Shown one piece after another: positions 9,937 to 21,392 of a stretch of 64,000 nt of DNA (position 1 is the stretch's first letter; the number at the start of each line of letters is the position of its first letter). Made by a program: the position numbers and the translations under genes. The notes beneath the pieces were generated by a model. The model worked only from the letters and a program-made list of their open reading frames with translations. It did no database searches and was not told where the DNA came from. The stretch spans positions 124,001-188,000 of the forward strand of contig JAZDSV010000014.1 in assembly GCA_036784855.1 (NCBI GenBank), in the 5' to 3' direction. Source of the stretch: Aphelidium insulamus (lineage: Eukaryota; Aphelidiomycota; Aphelidea; Aphelidiaceae).

Positions 9937-10710
9937 TTAATATTGGTCGGGGATTGGGTACTCAACCAATACTGATTCGGGTGGTACTGCGTACGCGTTA
10001 TCATTGTATTCTTGCCCATCGTACAACAATTCATCGTCGCTAGGTTCGTCTTCCTCGTCGCTAGATACCACACGCGCAACTGGTGACCCAACTCGTGAGG
10101 CAGCTCTTGCTGAGGCGCGACGCTTGTTGGCGGGTGGTTCAGCGTCTGCAGCAGACGGCGCGGCGCGTTTCTTTGACGGCTTTTTTCCTCTAGCAGTTGC
10201 CTCGTGATGCTTTTCCAAAAGCTGAATTACTTGCTTGGCGGCATACTCCTCATATCCAGTTAGACTTCCAGCCTTGCCAATTATAGCTTTGCCCAGAGCT
10301 TTGCCCAACTCGTCTGTCGGCGACTGGATTCCAGACGGCGACATTAGTTGTACGACGCAGTGTGCGATACCGTCCATCTCGCCGAATACAGCGAGCACAT
10401 CGTCACTATTCGACAACTCATCGTCCTCATCTGGCATATTCGCTCCCTTGGCATTTCCGGGGAAGGCTCTGGCGTAGACTTCGGTTTTCCACTTATCCAT
10501 TGCGCTTCTCACCAGTGCTGTATGTTTTTTGCCTTGACGCGTCAACAGAGCAGTGGTGATCACATGCTGTGCCTCATTAGAGAAATTACTAATGTAGTTG
10601 CTGTCGCACTCCACATCTGGACCGAGCGGTGGCTGAGAAACCCTTGCGGACACGGCGTGAACGGCAGCACAGGCAATTAGAATCAGCGTGGTCTTCATGG
10701 TACGATTCAT
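9937..10710 (-). CDS. Secreted-type protein with NLS-like basic runs, unknown function
   Basis: A single exon of about 258 aa if the ATG at 10710 is used; a second in-frame ATG at 10698 begins MKTTLILIACAAVHAVSA. Either start gives a classic signal peptide. The middle is mostly helical and acidic without a recognised domain. The last third has two basic clusters (KKPSKKRA and NKRRASARAASR) spaced like a bipartite nuclear localisation signal. A strongly acidic end follows (SSDEEDEPSDDE). A signal peptide plus NLS is a layout known from effector-like proteins; that reading is inference. The promoter side carries a CCAAT-type attggcc motif. Confidence 0.6.
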   Translation of the reverse strand: MNRTMKTTLILIACAAVHAVSARVSQPPLGPDVECDSNYISNFSNEAQHVITTALLTRQGKKHTALVRSAMDKWKTEVYARAFPGNAKGANMPDEDDELSNSDDVLAVFGEMDGIAHCVVQLMSPSGIQSPTDELGKALGKAIIGKAGSLTGYEEYAAKQVIQLLEKHHEATARGKKPSKKRAAPSAADAEPPANKRRASARAASRVGSPVARVVSSDEEDEPSDDELLYDGQEYNDNAYAVPPESVLVEYPIPDQY

Positions 10711-10836
10711 AAGTGCGATTTCCACGCGCGATTTGCATCGTGATCGCTGCACACTGCAGCCAATCACATTCGCCCATTATAACCCCTGACACGATTGGCC
10801 AATCAGAGGGCTCGGAGCGCGATGAGAGTGATTTCT

Positions 10837-11869
10837 CTATTCAGCAGCGGCGGGTTCAGTGCCACTTTCAGGCGCCTGATTCTTGGCGGGTGTGCTGCCT
10901 GCCTTTTGCTTCTTTTCTTTGTTCTGTTTATCTTTGCCCTTTTTTTCTTTGCCTGACTTTTCCTTCTTGACACCTTGTTGTTGTTGTTGTTTGCCCATGG
11001 AAGTGGAGGGCTTCTTGGTTGCGGTCTGTTCAACATTAGAGTAAATATGTACACACATATCAGCTGGTGCATATCCAGTGACACGCACGCTGTTGGCGGT
11101 AGTTGCGGGAACAGATGTCTCCGCATCCAGCGGTATGTTGAGCACAGGGAGTCGGTTCAGACAGCGCGCACAGCTGGCACGGGCGACCGACAGCGGTGCA
11201 CTACGCTGCACCAGGTCGAACCAGCGAACAAAGTGGCAAAACTCCAGCCGCCGCTTATCTGTCATCTTGGACACGTAGCAGTGTACCGCAGCGTACAGCA
11301 ACACATCTGCCAGCGTGAGCGCCGAGCCGACCACGAATGTCTTGTCGGCCAAATAATCGTTCAGGAACTATGTAGCACATGTTTAGTCAGTATATTTTGT
11401 ATCCCACTGAACATTTATAATGAATTAAGTAAATACCTTGGCATATGCCTTTTGTGCACTCTGGTCGCCGCCATTCAGGTTGGCTGGGTGTACGGTGGCC
11501 GCGGCATACGATGCAAACTGATGCACGGACGCGTAGTCACGTGACTCCGCCGGCAGTAGGGTGGCAAGCAATGTGCCCTTGCTGGCTACAAACTCGGATC
11601 CACTGCCGCCATACTGCAGCAGCAGGAATTCGATGCACGGCACAGACCCCTCCATCGCGGGACCGGCGGCAAACGTGAGCTGGCTGCACGTGATCTGCGG
11701 GCGGGATTATCAGTCGGCGGGGCACACATCTTACACGCACCGTGTCGTCCACGTATGTGACTGCAGTGCCGTCAGGAATCAAATGTGCGGCTTGGAGCAG
11801 TGCCACGATGATGCACAGGTCGAGGTCTGCGGCGGAAACGCGCAGCGATGTTGGCTGGTCGTCTGCCAT
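10837..11869 (-). CDS. Arc1/AIMP-like GST-fold protein with lysine-rich tail
   Basis: Three exons (11869-11741, 11694-11437 and 11367-10837) give 305 aa. The first two thirds fit a GST-C-like helical fold; DKTFVVGSALTLADVLLYAAV is the typical segment, followed by FCHFVRWFDLVQ. Such folds tether aminoacyl-tRNA synthetases in Arc1p and AIMP proteins. The tail holds a Q5 run and a lysine-rich stretch (KKEKSGKEKKGKDKQ) like the tRNA-binding middle domain of Arc1p. The usual EMAPII/OB-fold C-terminal domain is absent, and the stop is followed directly by the next gene's promoter. It may be a shortened synthetase cofactor. An eEF1-gamma-like origin is less likely. Confidence 0.6.
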
Positions 11870-11983
11870 GGCTGTTTCTCTCCCACAAAGTAATTTCCGA
11901 TTGTGGGATATATCGTCTTGCATATTTATGCAATTACAGCACAAAATGTTTATATCGGATGTAAATATACTTATTTTAATAGT

Positions 11984-12964
11984 TTAAAGTTGTTCGGTAC
12001 TACTTGTAGCAGTCTCATGGGCAGTGATGGCGCGAAGGAATGCTTGTGCCTGCGTCCCGGTGCCGAATGTGATCAGCAGCAGGATGCCCACAAGTCCCGT
12101 GGACAACTGTGACACCTGCATGTTGATCAGGTAGGCCGAGTGGCTGTCCCAGCGCGCGCTCCACACCACGTCGCCTCGCAGAATACGCACCTGCTCTATA
12201 ACGGCGGGTAGAAAGGATGCCCAGGCGAGCGCGGTGTACGCTACGGCAAAGCACACTGCTCTCAATACTATTCGCAGCGATATCACCGTGGCGGGCGGTG
12301 AGGCAGCAGTAGCACTGGCAGTGTCTGGTGCACATTGCGCGAATGCTCGCCGCTGTTTAATGCGCGTCCGTATCAAGTGCGCCGCTACCCACCACGCCAG
12401 CAGTGTCCCGGGAATCGTGGCAAAACAGTACCAGCCAGAGAAGGCCACGGTGCGCATCCATATCGGCCCGGCATAGAAGCAGTACCCAGGCCGCGGCTCA
12501 ATGTCAAAGTTGCGAACAAGGCCGCCCAGAGCCATGCCCAGGGTCACTGCTACAATCACCACCGGCACCACGATCACGGGAACGGGATAGACGCGACGGA
12601 ATAGTTTATCGGTGTCGCCACGCTGCCGCACCAGCAGCAGCCACGTGTTCAGCGCAATTGCCAGCAGTGTCATGTGCAGCGCCAGGAACACGTACTGCAT
12701 GATGGCGCCCTGTGCCCAGCACACCACCGCCGGCGCCCGGTTCAAGTTGAAGCCGTACGTGCAGCCTGGCACCAGAATAGCCATGGACATCAGTGCCGCA
12801 TTTATGCAGCATATACGCAACAGTCCGTGGGACGCGGATGATGATGCCGTCACGGGTTTGCCTCTCTCGACGGGCGGCTTCCATGCCAGAACATACGCAC
12901 ATAGCAGGCTGCACACCAGGGATACGCTGTGTAGTGCGGCATATGTCGCCAGAATTGGGTTCAT
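11984..12964 (-). CDS. Seven-transmembrane receptor-like protein
   Basis: A single exon of about 326 aa starting at the ATG at 12964 (MNPILATYAAL). Seven hydrophobic segments can be counted: around PILATYAALHSVSLVCSL, LRICCINAALMSMAILV, QYVFLALHMTLLAIALN, PVIVVPVVIVAVTLGMAL, VAFSGWYCFATIPGTLLAWW, VLRAVCFAVAYTALAW and LSTGLVGILLLITFG. The 5-6 loop is basic (RTRIKQRRAF), as in G-protein-coupled receptors. Cysteines before TM3 and in the 4-5 loop could form the usual disulfide. No ligand class is recognised. The family assignment (fungal GPCR, class-B/cAR-like architecture) is inference. Confidence 0.6.
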   Translation of the reverse strand: MNPILATYAALHSVSLVCSLLCAYVLAWKPPVERGKPVTASSSASHGLLRICCINAALMSMAILVPGCTYGFNLNRAPAVVCWAQGAIMQYVFLALHMTLLAIALNTWLLLVRQRGDTDKLFRRVYPVPVIVVPVVIVAVTLGMALGGLVRNFDIEPRPGYCFYAGPIWMRTVAFSGWYCFATIPGTLLAWWVAAHLIRTRIKQRRAFAQCAPDTASATAASPPATVISLRIVLRAVCFAVAYTALAWASFLPAVIEQVRILRGDVVWSARWDSHSAYLINMQVSQLSTGLVGILLLITFGTGTQAQAFLRAITAHETATSSTEQL

Positions 12965-13374
12965 CTCGGAGAGTTGTTGGAATTGTGGAATCTTTTGTTG
13001 GAAATCTTTTTTGTCTCGGAGAGAAGTTGATTTGGTCGCGTGCTCGCGGCAGCCAATCACGTGGCACTTTGGTGCCTGGAATTTGTTTTTGGCTGCCGAG
13101 TTCACACCACAGATTCACCTTGGCACACACATATACGTAGCAGACACATACATTCGACAAGGTATCGATGTTTTAGTGTGCTTGTGTCAACCATCAGTCA
13201 CATGGCAAAGTTGGCCCGAGATTCAAGCTGAGAATCACATAGTTCTGTGTTTCTTAATACATAAATACATGCAAAAATTCAGATAGATTACACTACAAGT
13301 AATGGTGACATCTATGGACTTTTGTGCTTCTTCTTCCTTCGTACATGGATGCAAAAAAACACAGCTATATTACA
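12965..13374. other. Intergenic region with 3'-end direct repeat
   Basis: The stretch is the 5' flank of the 7TM gene and the 3' flank of the Het-C gene, both on the minus strand. A direct repeat of about 50 bp (near 13264-13318 and 13346-13402) shares ttacactacaagtaat, tggtgacatc and atggc-like ends. It overlaps the last codons of the Het-C gene. No gene was recognised. Confidence 0.6.
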
Positions 13375-15133
13375 CTACAAGTAATTGGTGACATCAATGG
13401 CATGCTGCCGGGTTAGAAGCGATATGCGGTCCACGTTTTCCCCGCTGTCGACAAACTGTTGCACATGCTGGAAACACTCTCGGAGTCCCGGAGGCGCCGG
13501 GTCGGCCACCGCGAACGGGTTGACCAGGAACACGTTGATGGCACGCGCGAGAGCGGCGCCGTTATCATTGCCAAAGAACGACTGTTTGAAGCCGCGCGCA
13601 ACCAGCAGCTGCATCTCCACGGCACACTTGGCGGCCAGCTCATGCAGCGGATGCGTCTCGTGGTCCTTGTTGAGCTGGGTGTGCGTCGGCAGCACCGAGT
13701 CATCGTGCGTGAACAGATGTGAGGCGGCGGACTCTTGGCGCGCGATATCGGCATACGAATCCTCCACCCTATCCGCCACGGACTCCAGTGCCATGTTTTT
13801 CAGGTGGCGCACTGCTCTGCGGAGGCGGCTATTCTTTGGCGCCTTCTTCAGCGCCGTATTGAAGTAGGTCTGGAGGTCGCTTTGCATGGCCGCGAGACGG
13901 GCAGCTCGCGACTGACGACCGTTGCGCTGTCTCGAGCGTTCAATATGCCGCCTGACTCGTGATGCCAGCACCGCAAGTGTATTGAACAGCATGTCCTCTT
14001 CGCCGTAGCACGCCAGACCAGTCACCAGCGGGAAGCACCGGACTTTAGTTCCATCGTCCCGCCGGCAGGTGCCCAGTGTCTTCACACCCACGTATGGAAA
14101 CACTCGCTCATGCAGCTCATTCATGTATTGTTCCGTCGGCTCGCCGCTCCTGAATTTTCCGTTGACCATGTGCCGCATGATGGCCAGCTCGATAAAGTTG
14201 GTGTGCGAGAATAGATCCTGCAGCGCGTGGTCTCCGTAGCCCAGTTTGATCAGGGCCGTGGCGGCGCGGACACGTTGCCGCTTGGCCAGCATGCGATTAA
14301 TCCTGTCATCGTTGTTGACTGGCATTGACACGAAGGATGTATCTTGGCCTTGGCGGCGCAACTGTCGCATTCTGAGCATATTGCGCATATATCGCTGCAG
14401 TGTCCGCGGTGATACGTGCGCACTCCGATACTCGTCCAGTGCCTGCATGTACGTCTGGTGCAGATACTTTGGCACCGTGTCGTAGTTGCCAACAGCGTTC
14501 ACGCCTGTCAACAATTTTATACAGAATAATTATATATATATATATAATAATATATGCATAGGTATATGTACTACGCACTCAGAAAGTTGATAACGCCTGT
14601 CGAAGCGTCAATATCGATCTGGGCGGGACTCTGCAGACGGCCAATTGTCCCGTCAGCCAGCACCTCCGCCGGATTGTCCATGTGCTCGATAGGGCGGTAC
14701 ACCTGTAATACACAAGTGAAATGAACATATACTATAGTAATAACAGCGAACCCACCCCAAGTCCGCGGACATTGATGGGCACGTATCCGTCACGGGAGCT
14801 GAAACCCACTTGCAGCTTGGTGAGTGCATTGGCGGTGCGAATCTTTACCGCCGCCGACAGCGAAGATTTGGCCGAGCCAAGTATCTGCGATATGTCGCGG
14901 TAAAAGTTGCCGGCGTAGATGAACTTGCGGTCACGCTGCGAGTAGAAGTCGGGGTCCACGGCGGCGTATGCCAGCTCCGTGATGCTTCGATGTGTGTACA
15001 GTGTGTACTTGGGGCAAGTGTTTGCGGGCCGAGTTTCGCACACTGTCTCTGCGGTACCCTTGCCGGCCAGGAATGCTGCACATGGTGTCGACAGCAGTAG
15101 CACCCCCGGGAACAGTATCACTGACCACCGCAT
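13375..15133 (-). CDS. het-c: Het-C family secreted protein (copy A)
   Basis: Three exons (15133-14756, 14702-14579 and 14504-13375) give 543 aa. A signal peptide leads to AFLAGKGTAE. The Het-C order is then seen: NFYRDISQ, LGVYRPIEHMDNPAEV, STGVINFLS, the metal-ligand-like HALQDLFSHTNFIELAIM and PTHTQLNKDHETHPLHELAAK. Filamentous-fungal Het-C proteins act in heterokaryon incompatibility or vegetative recognition. The HxxxDxxxHxN pattern links the family to zinc phospholipase C / S1-P1 nuclease-like folds. Whether this protein is an enzyme is not known. The Gly-rich tail of the Neurospora protein is absent. A second copy with the same exon structure lies 2.4 kb upstream in coding direction. 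Confidence 0.85.
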
Positions 15134-15380
15134 AAAGTTCACAGCCGCGGCCGGCGGCGCCCCAATTTACAGCCGCCACATTTTGGTCATGTTTGGCCGA
15201 TATATGTAGTTCCGAGATGCCGTTCAAAGTTTCAGTCACGGTACATAAATAGTCTCTCTTGCCAGCCACACACAGACACACAGACAAACACAGCCTAATG
15301 TTAGCCTTGCAACTCCGATCTCCTACAATATACAATGTGAAGTTCGCAATCACGCAATGCAAAAAGGAGAATTAATTATA

Positions 15381-16150
15381 ATGCACTGCGACGACACAAT
15401 TGTTGGCTTTGACGCGTCGGAGCTGGGCACACGCCAGTACTGGGACAGCGTGTACGCGCGTGACACGGACAACTTTCGTGAATTCGGCGATGAGGGTGAA
15501 GTGTGGTGCGTGGCGTGGCTGTGCAATGCAATACTATCAGCTTTAGCTATAACCATGAATGTTTTATATCAGGTTCGGAGAGGGAGCTGAGCGGCGTGTT
15601 GTGGCGTGGATACGGCGCCACGTGGAGCCCGCCCGCACGCTACTGGACGTGGGTTGCGGCAATGCACATCTACTTCTGGAACTGGTGGGCGCGGCGACCA
15701 TGTGAGAAATTGCACATATTGCTGACTGAGTGGCAGCACGCTGCTGGATACACGGCACTCACCGGAGTTGATTATTCGCCTTCCGCTGTCATATTGGCGC
15801 GTGATATCGTGGCTAGCCGCGGCGCGGACATTGCCGTGCACGAGTGCGACATACTGCACTGGGAAAGCGTGTCGGCGCTGGGCCAGTTTGACATCATTGT
15901 CGACAAGGTTTGTGGTGCAAGTAATGGCAGTCTTTCTAATCCCATGATATCAGGGCACACTGGACGCGATAAGTCTCTCCAGTCGCACCGCTGATAGCAC
16001 ACATGCTTCGGGACACGATAATATCAAGCGGTACTTTCTGCACATGCAGCGCCTGCTGGCCTCGTCGCGGAATGGCCGCCTGATCATCACCAGTTGCAAC
16101 TGGACAGCGGAAGAGTTGGCGCAGTTTTGTCGGGAGTGTAAGTGATCTAC

Positions 16151-16191
<41 letters not shown>

Positions 16192-16454
16192 CATATATAT
16201 CACTTACATTATTACTTATACTTACCTATTACTTCTATATATATATATATATATATTTGTATATCCCACATTAAATAAGCAATTAAGCAATTAAACTAGA
16301 CTTTGACACTGCGGACCGTGTGCATCATCCAGCATTCAAGTTTGGCGGCGCTGTGGGTCAAGTGGTCACCACCGTGGTGATGCGGCCTCGCTTGGACACT
16401 GAATCAGTTGATGGCGGCGGAATTGCAGGCGCAGTGACGGCAGATGGTCAATAG
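15381..16454 (+). CDS. eEF1A lysine methyltransferase, EEF1AKMT2/Efm4 type
   Basis: Five exons (15381-15505, 15573-15684, 15737-15907, 15954-16137 and 16300-16454) give 248 aa. The SAM-binding motif I is [15 protein letters not shown] and motif II is [29 protein letters not shown] and [13 protein letters not shown] are diagnostic of the METTL10/See1/Efm4 group, which methylates a lysine of elongation factor 1A. The C-terminus [15 protein letters not shown] closes the fold. The last intron is expanded by TA microsatellites (about 16150-16255). The gene lies between the two Het-C copies but on the opposite strand. Confidence 0.9.
16150..16255. repeat. (TA)n microsatellites in methyltransferase intron 4
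   Basis: Three AT dinucleotide runs, separated by short attacttatac-type spacers, fill the 162-nt intron 16138-16299. Confidence 0.8.
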
Positions 16455-16566
16455 ATGGAAAGCATATAGATGGAAACAGAAATGGCACTATTAAAGCACA
16501 CACAGACACTTATTGTCGCAAGCATACACCAAGCATCAATGCAAACACCATTAACACTCACTCACT

Positions 16567-17475
<909 letters not shown>

Positions 17476-17579
17476 CATATACGTAATCATTACATTTTAT
17501 TTTGTCTTCCTTCAATTCACTTCTAATTTTACTTGCATGAATCACAACAGAATGCATCTATTAACAACAAAATCAAAAA

Positions 17580-19360
17580 CTATGTATACTCCAGCTGGTT
17601 GGTGACGGCCTGTGCGTTGCGCCGGGAAAGAAGATCCAGTCGGTCCTTGTTGCCCGGGTCTTCGACAAAGTACCGCACATGGTCAAAACATTGCCGCAGT
17701 CCATCTGGTGCCGGCTCGGCAATCGTGAACGGATTCACCATGAACAGCTTGATGACGTCCACGAGCAGGCTTTCAGTGCCGGTGGAGAATGCCTGCATGA
17801 ACCCCGCCGCCACCTTCTTCTGCATCTCGATGGCGCATCTGGCGGCCAGGACGTGAAGCGGTTGCGTTTCGTGGTCCTTATTTGCCTGAGTGTGTGTCGG
17901 CAGCAGCGAGTCATCATGTGTAAATAGGTGTGACGAGTTGGAATCGTGACGCGCAATTTCCAGGTACCCATCCTCCAGATGGTCCAGCATAGGAGTCATT
18001 ATTGCGTCATCGATGGCATCCAGCCAGGTTCTTGGGTCGACTTTTCGTTTTACCAGGTGGACAGCGTGCCGTGAAGCATCCGAGTCATGGGAATTGTCCG
18101 CAGAAAAATCTTCTGGTTGCACAAAGGAGCGCGGCAGAAATCGTAAACTTCTCTTCTCAATGTGACGACCAAATCGCGATGCCAGCACCGCTTGAACATT
18201 GTACTTCATATCTTTGTCCCGGTAACACGCAAGACCGGTAACCAACGGGAAGCACGGGACGAATGTGCCGTCATTCCGGCGACATTTGAGCAGTGTTTTG
18301 ATACCTACGTACGGGAAAACCTGCTCATAGAGCGCTTGCATATCTTGATCCGTCGGCACGCCGCTCTTGAATTTCGTGTTAACCATGTGACGCATAATTG
18401 CCAGCTCGATAAAGTTGGTGTGCGAGAATAGATCCTGCAGCGCGTGGTCTCCGTTGCCCAGTGTGATGAGCGATCGCGCCAGTTTACCCCAATGCGCTTC
18501 GTCCACGCCAAATGCAAAGTCTTTCGCGTCGTCGTCTTCATTGCTTTTTGTTTCGCCAGCAGACGAGGAGGAAGCAGACGGTGGTGATACAGCTGGGTCG
18601 TCGCGCTTTGGCTTACGATTAGCGGTTGAATCACGGCGGAATCGATTAGAGCCTTTCAGGGCGTCAGTGAATTCCCTCAAGGCGCTCAAATATGTTTTCG
18701 TCAGGTACTTTGGCACCGTTTCGTAGCTGCCAGCCACATCGAAGCCTATCAATAAACATTAGCACATATACGTATGTACAATGTAAAAGCACATACTGAG
18801 ATAGTTTAGCATGCCGGTGGTGGCGTTCACCTTGATCTGCTCTGGGCTCTGAATGCGTTTGATTGTGCCGTCTGGCATCACCTCAGCCGGATTGTCCATA
18901 TGCTCCACGGGATTGTAAACCTGGCACAAGTGAGCATGCGCATGTACTGATTAAGTAGAGTACACAATCATACCCCCAGGTCTTTGAGGTCAATGGGAAT
19001 GTATCCGTCGTGGCTAGTGTACCCCAGCTGGCTCTTTGTCAGCGCGTTGGCCGTGCCGATCTTCATCTTGGCAAACATGGAATTCTTGGCCGAGCCAAAC
19101 ACTTGCGATATGTCGCGATAGAAATTGCCCGTGTAGATCAACTTGCGCACCTGCTCTGAATAGAAGTTCGGGTTGACGGCGGCGTAGGCGATCTCGGTGA
19201 TGCTGCGATGGGTGTAGAGATCGTATTTCGCTTCGAGTGGCTCTTCGTCTGTGGGCTCGACGGTGCCGCTGCCGGCCAAGAAGGCGCTACTAGGCACCAG
19301 AAGTGTAATGGCGTGCAGCAGTAGTAGTGCCCCGGATGCCCGCATATGTCGCACAATCAT
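17580..19360 (-). CDS. het-c: Het-C family secreted protein (copy B)
   Basis: Three exons (19360-18974, 18920-18797 and 18745-17580) give 558 aa; an alternative start at 19345 is 5 codons shorter. A signal peptide (ALLLLHAITLLVPSSA) is followed by AFLAGSGT. Exon 2 is exactly 124 nt, as in copy A, and the splice phases match, so the two are true paralogues. NFYRDISQ, EHMDNPAEV, HALQDLFSHTNFIELAIM and PTHTQANKDHETQPLHVLAA are conserved. A disordered Ser/Lys-rich insert (KPKRDDPAVSPPSA and beyond) sits where copy A has an Arg-rich stretch. The copies have clearly diverged, so this is not a recent duplication. Confidence 0.85.
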
Positions 19361-19924
19361 CACACTGCCAATACACCGGCTCTCAGCGTGTCGAACGCAA
19401 AATGAAGTTGACTGATCTTGGCGTTGTATGTATCGCGGCTGGACGTCGATCGCGTGCACGGATCGCCGTTCGCATTACATGATTGGTGGATTACGCATCG
19501 CCGCCTCGTGATTGGCCGATGGCGCTCGACGTGGATCGCGAATGAAATTTATCAGTTGCTATTTAACAAGACAAGAGTTTCTGACTGCAACACCAATAAA
19601 TAATATTGCTGTACAGCTAGGCTAGGCATCTAGTTAAGCAGTCTGGACCCTGGACAATATATGCATTCAAGTGTGCACTTATGGACTTTTGGCCTTGAAA
19701 ATGAATATAGTTAATATAATGAATATAATCACTCTGCTGATTGCATTCGTATCAAGCAACAAACAGAATAGCCCATTGTACACACCGGCTTTGGCCTGTA
19801 ATCTTCCGTGTTTAGCTACATTTGAATGTTGTTCTATGTCTGATTAGCGCACCTAGCGCACCTAGCGCAAGGTTTATCAACATATGTACGTAGTACAACA
19901 GATTGATTGATTGATTATCTAGCA

Positions 19925-19954
19925 ATATGATACAAACGATCGTTTGTATCATAT
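19925..19954. repeat. Perfect 30-bp palindrome
   Basis: The half site atatgatacaaacga is followed by its exact reverse complement with no loop. It shares the core tacaaacgat with the second palindrome about 60 bp away. Confidence 0.95.
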
Positions 19955-20012
19955 ATTATATATATGTATATACTTTATAGATTATATTCGTATATATTAT
20001 ATAGATATATAT

Positions 20013-20045
20013 ACTTGAAGTACAAACGATGTTTGTACTTCAAGT
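20013..20045. repeat. 33-bp palindrome, 15-bp arms
   Basis: The arms acttgaagtacaaac and gtttgtacttcaagt are exact complements around gat. The sequence between this and the first palindrome is TA-rich. Confidence 0.95.
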
Positions 20046-20163
20046 TTGTTTCCTAATTAAAAGACAGTTCCTACAATTGTGCAGGTGCATATGGCGCAGT
20101 TTGGGAGTCACTTTCTAAACATTTTCTAAACATGGCGTTGAACAGCTGCTGAATCAATTTGCG

Positions 20164-21276
20164 ATGCAAATGGCAAAAACTTCCCGGGTCGCCATTGTGG
20201 GCGTGGTAGCCTTGGTGCTGGTTGTGCTGCGCATAGGCTGGTCCTACCAGCACCTATTCTTGGCTCCCCGGCGTCAACCTGCTCGCGCGCATTGGCGCCA
20301 TCTGGCGTCGCAAGGCAATGGGTCACAGGCGCGCATCACGTCTGCCGCCTCCCCAGACGAACGCATCTCCACAGCCACGGCTACTCCAAACTTTGCCATT
20401 GTGACCAGCGTTATGGCGATGCGTGGCAATTCGTGGCTGGCCCAAAATGGCTCTGATGGACGGACGGCGGAGCGCGGCGAATGGCTGTGCGACGAGGCCA
20501 TAAGTGCAGTGCCCGCCACAGCGTACCACGTGGACTACTATGACCAGCCCAACGACCAGATTGTGTTGCCGGCTAACATCCAAACCGATTATCGACCTTG
20601 GCGCACGTTCCTCGAGGTGGCGCAGTGTGACCGCGAAGCCCCGATCGAGTTTGTGCCGCTGGCCAATAGTCGCCGCGCGCAAGAATGCCCGGCCTACCTC
20701 ACCTACATCATTGAGAACTACGACAACCTGCCAGATGTCACATTTTTCCTCCACGGCAACCCGCGCGGCCACAACCTAGACATTCTGGAGCACATTGCCT
20801 ATGTGGCGACCAATATTGATCCGCAGCTGATTGGTTTTCTGCACTTGAACACGCAGCTCTACCGCAAAGACGTCGGCGTGTCGAATACACTTATGAAGAA
20901 GATTGGAATACAGATGGACACATGTAAGCATTTAGTACACTTCATTATTGACCGTTTATTCGCTGACACTTAAGTCTCTGTAAGCACCTATTGCTGCGCA
21001 CAATTTGCTGTTGGCCGCGAGAGAATACGCCGGCTGCCTCGCCTCGCCTACCGCCACCTGCTCAAGTTTTCAGTGGACATGCAGGACTGCTCCACGTTGG
21101 AGTACTTGTGGCATATTGTGTTTGGTGAGCCGGCGGATTTACCACGAGAGGCGCTGGCCGCTCGTTTTATGAGTGATCATAGTGAGCACGGACCTCTAGT
21201 CAAGGAGGACTGGTTGCGGCACAAGCAGGCTACTTGGCGCAAAGAAGGCATACCTGTGTTGATACTGGAATATTGA
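20164..21276 (+). CDS. DUF3431 type II membrane protein
   Basis: Two exons (20164-20923 and 20975-21276) give 353 aa; a second in-frame ATG is at 20170. A membrane segment near residues 10-28 (VAIVGVVALVLVVLRIGW) follows a short basic N-terminus, as in Golgi type II proteins. The lumenal part shows YIIENYDNLPDVTFFLHGN, AQFAVGRERIRRLPR and EYLWHIVFGEP, typical of the fungal DUF3431 family. This family has glycosyltransferase-like features but no proven activity that I can name. The next gene, a sulfotransferase, is also a type II protein; a shared secretory role is only a guess. Confidence 0.8.
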
Positions 21277-21392
21277 TGAGGATACAATATATGCCGTATT
21301 ATTTATGAATACTTCAAATAATCTGCCATGAGAAGGTCACTTCACTTCACTGTGCATATACCGTCTTTAACAAAGGGGAAACCACAATTGCT

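Larger units (their letters stand above)
19361..20163. other. Intergenic region with two palindromes
   Basis: Divergent interval between Het-C copy B (minus) and the DUF3431 gene (plus). It is AT-rich, with gattgattgattgatt repeats near 19900 and the two palindromes listed separately. No gene was recognised. Confidence 0.6.

Noticed and set aside
11984-13160. Alternative frames within and antisense to the 7TM gene
   Set aside because: High GC content leaves several frames open; only one gives seven hydrophobic helices.
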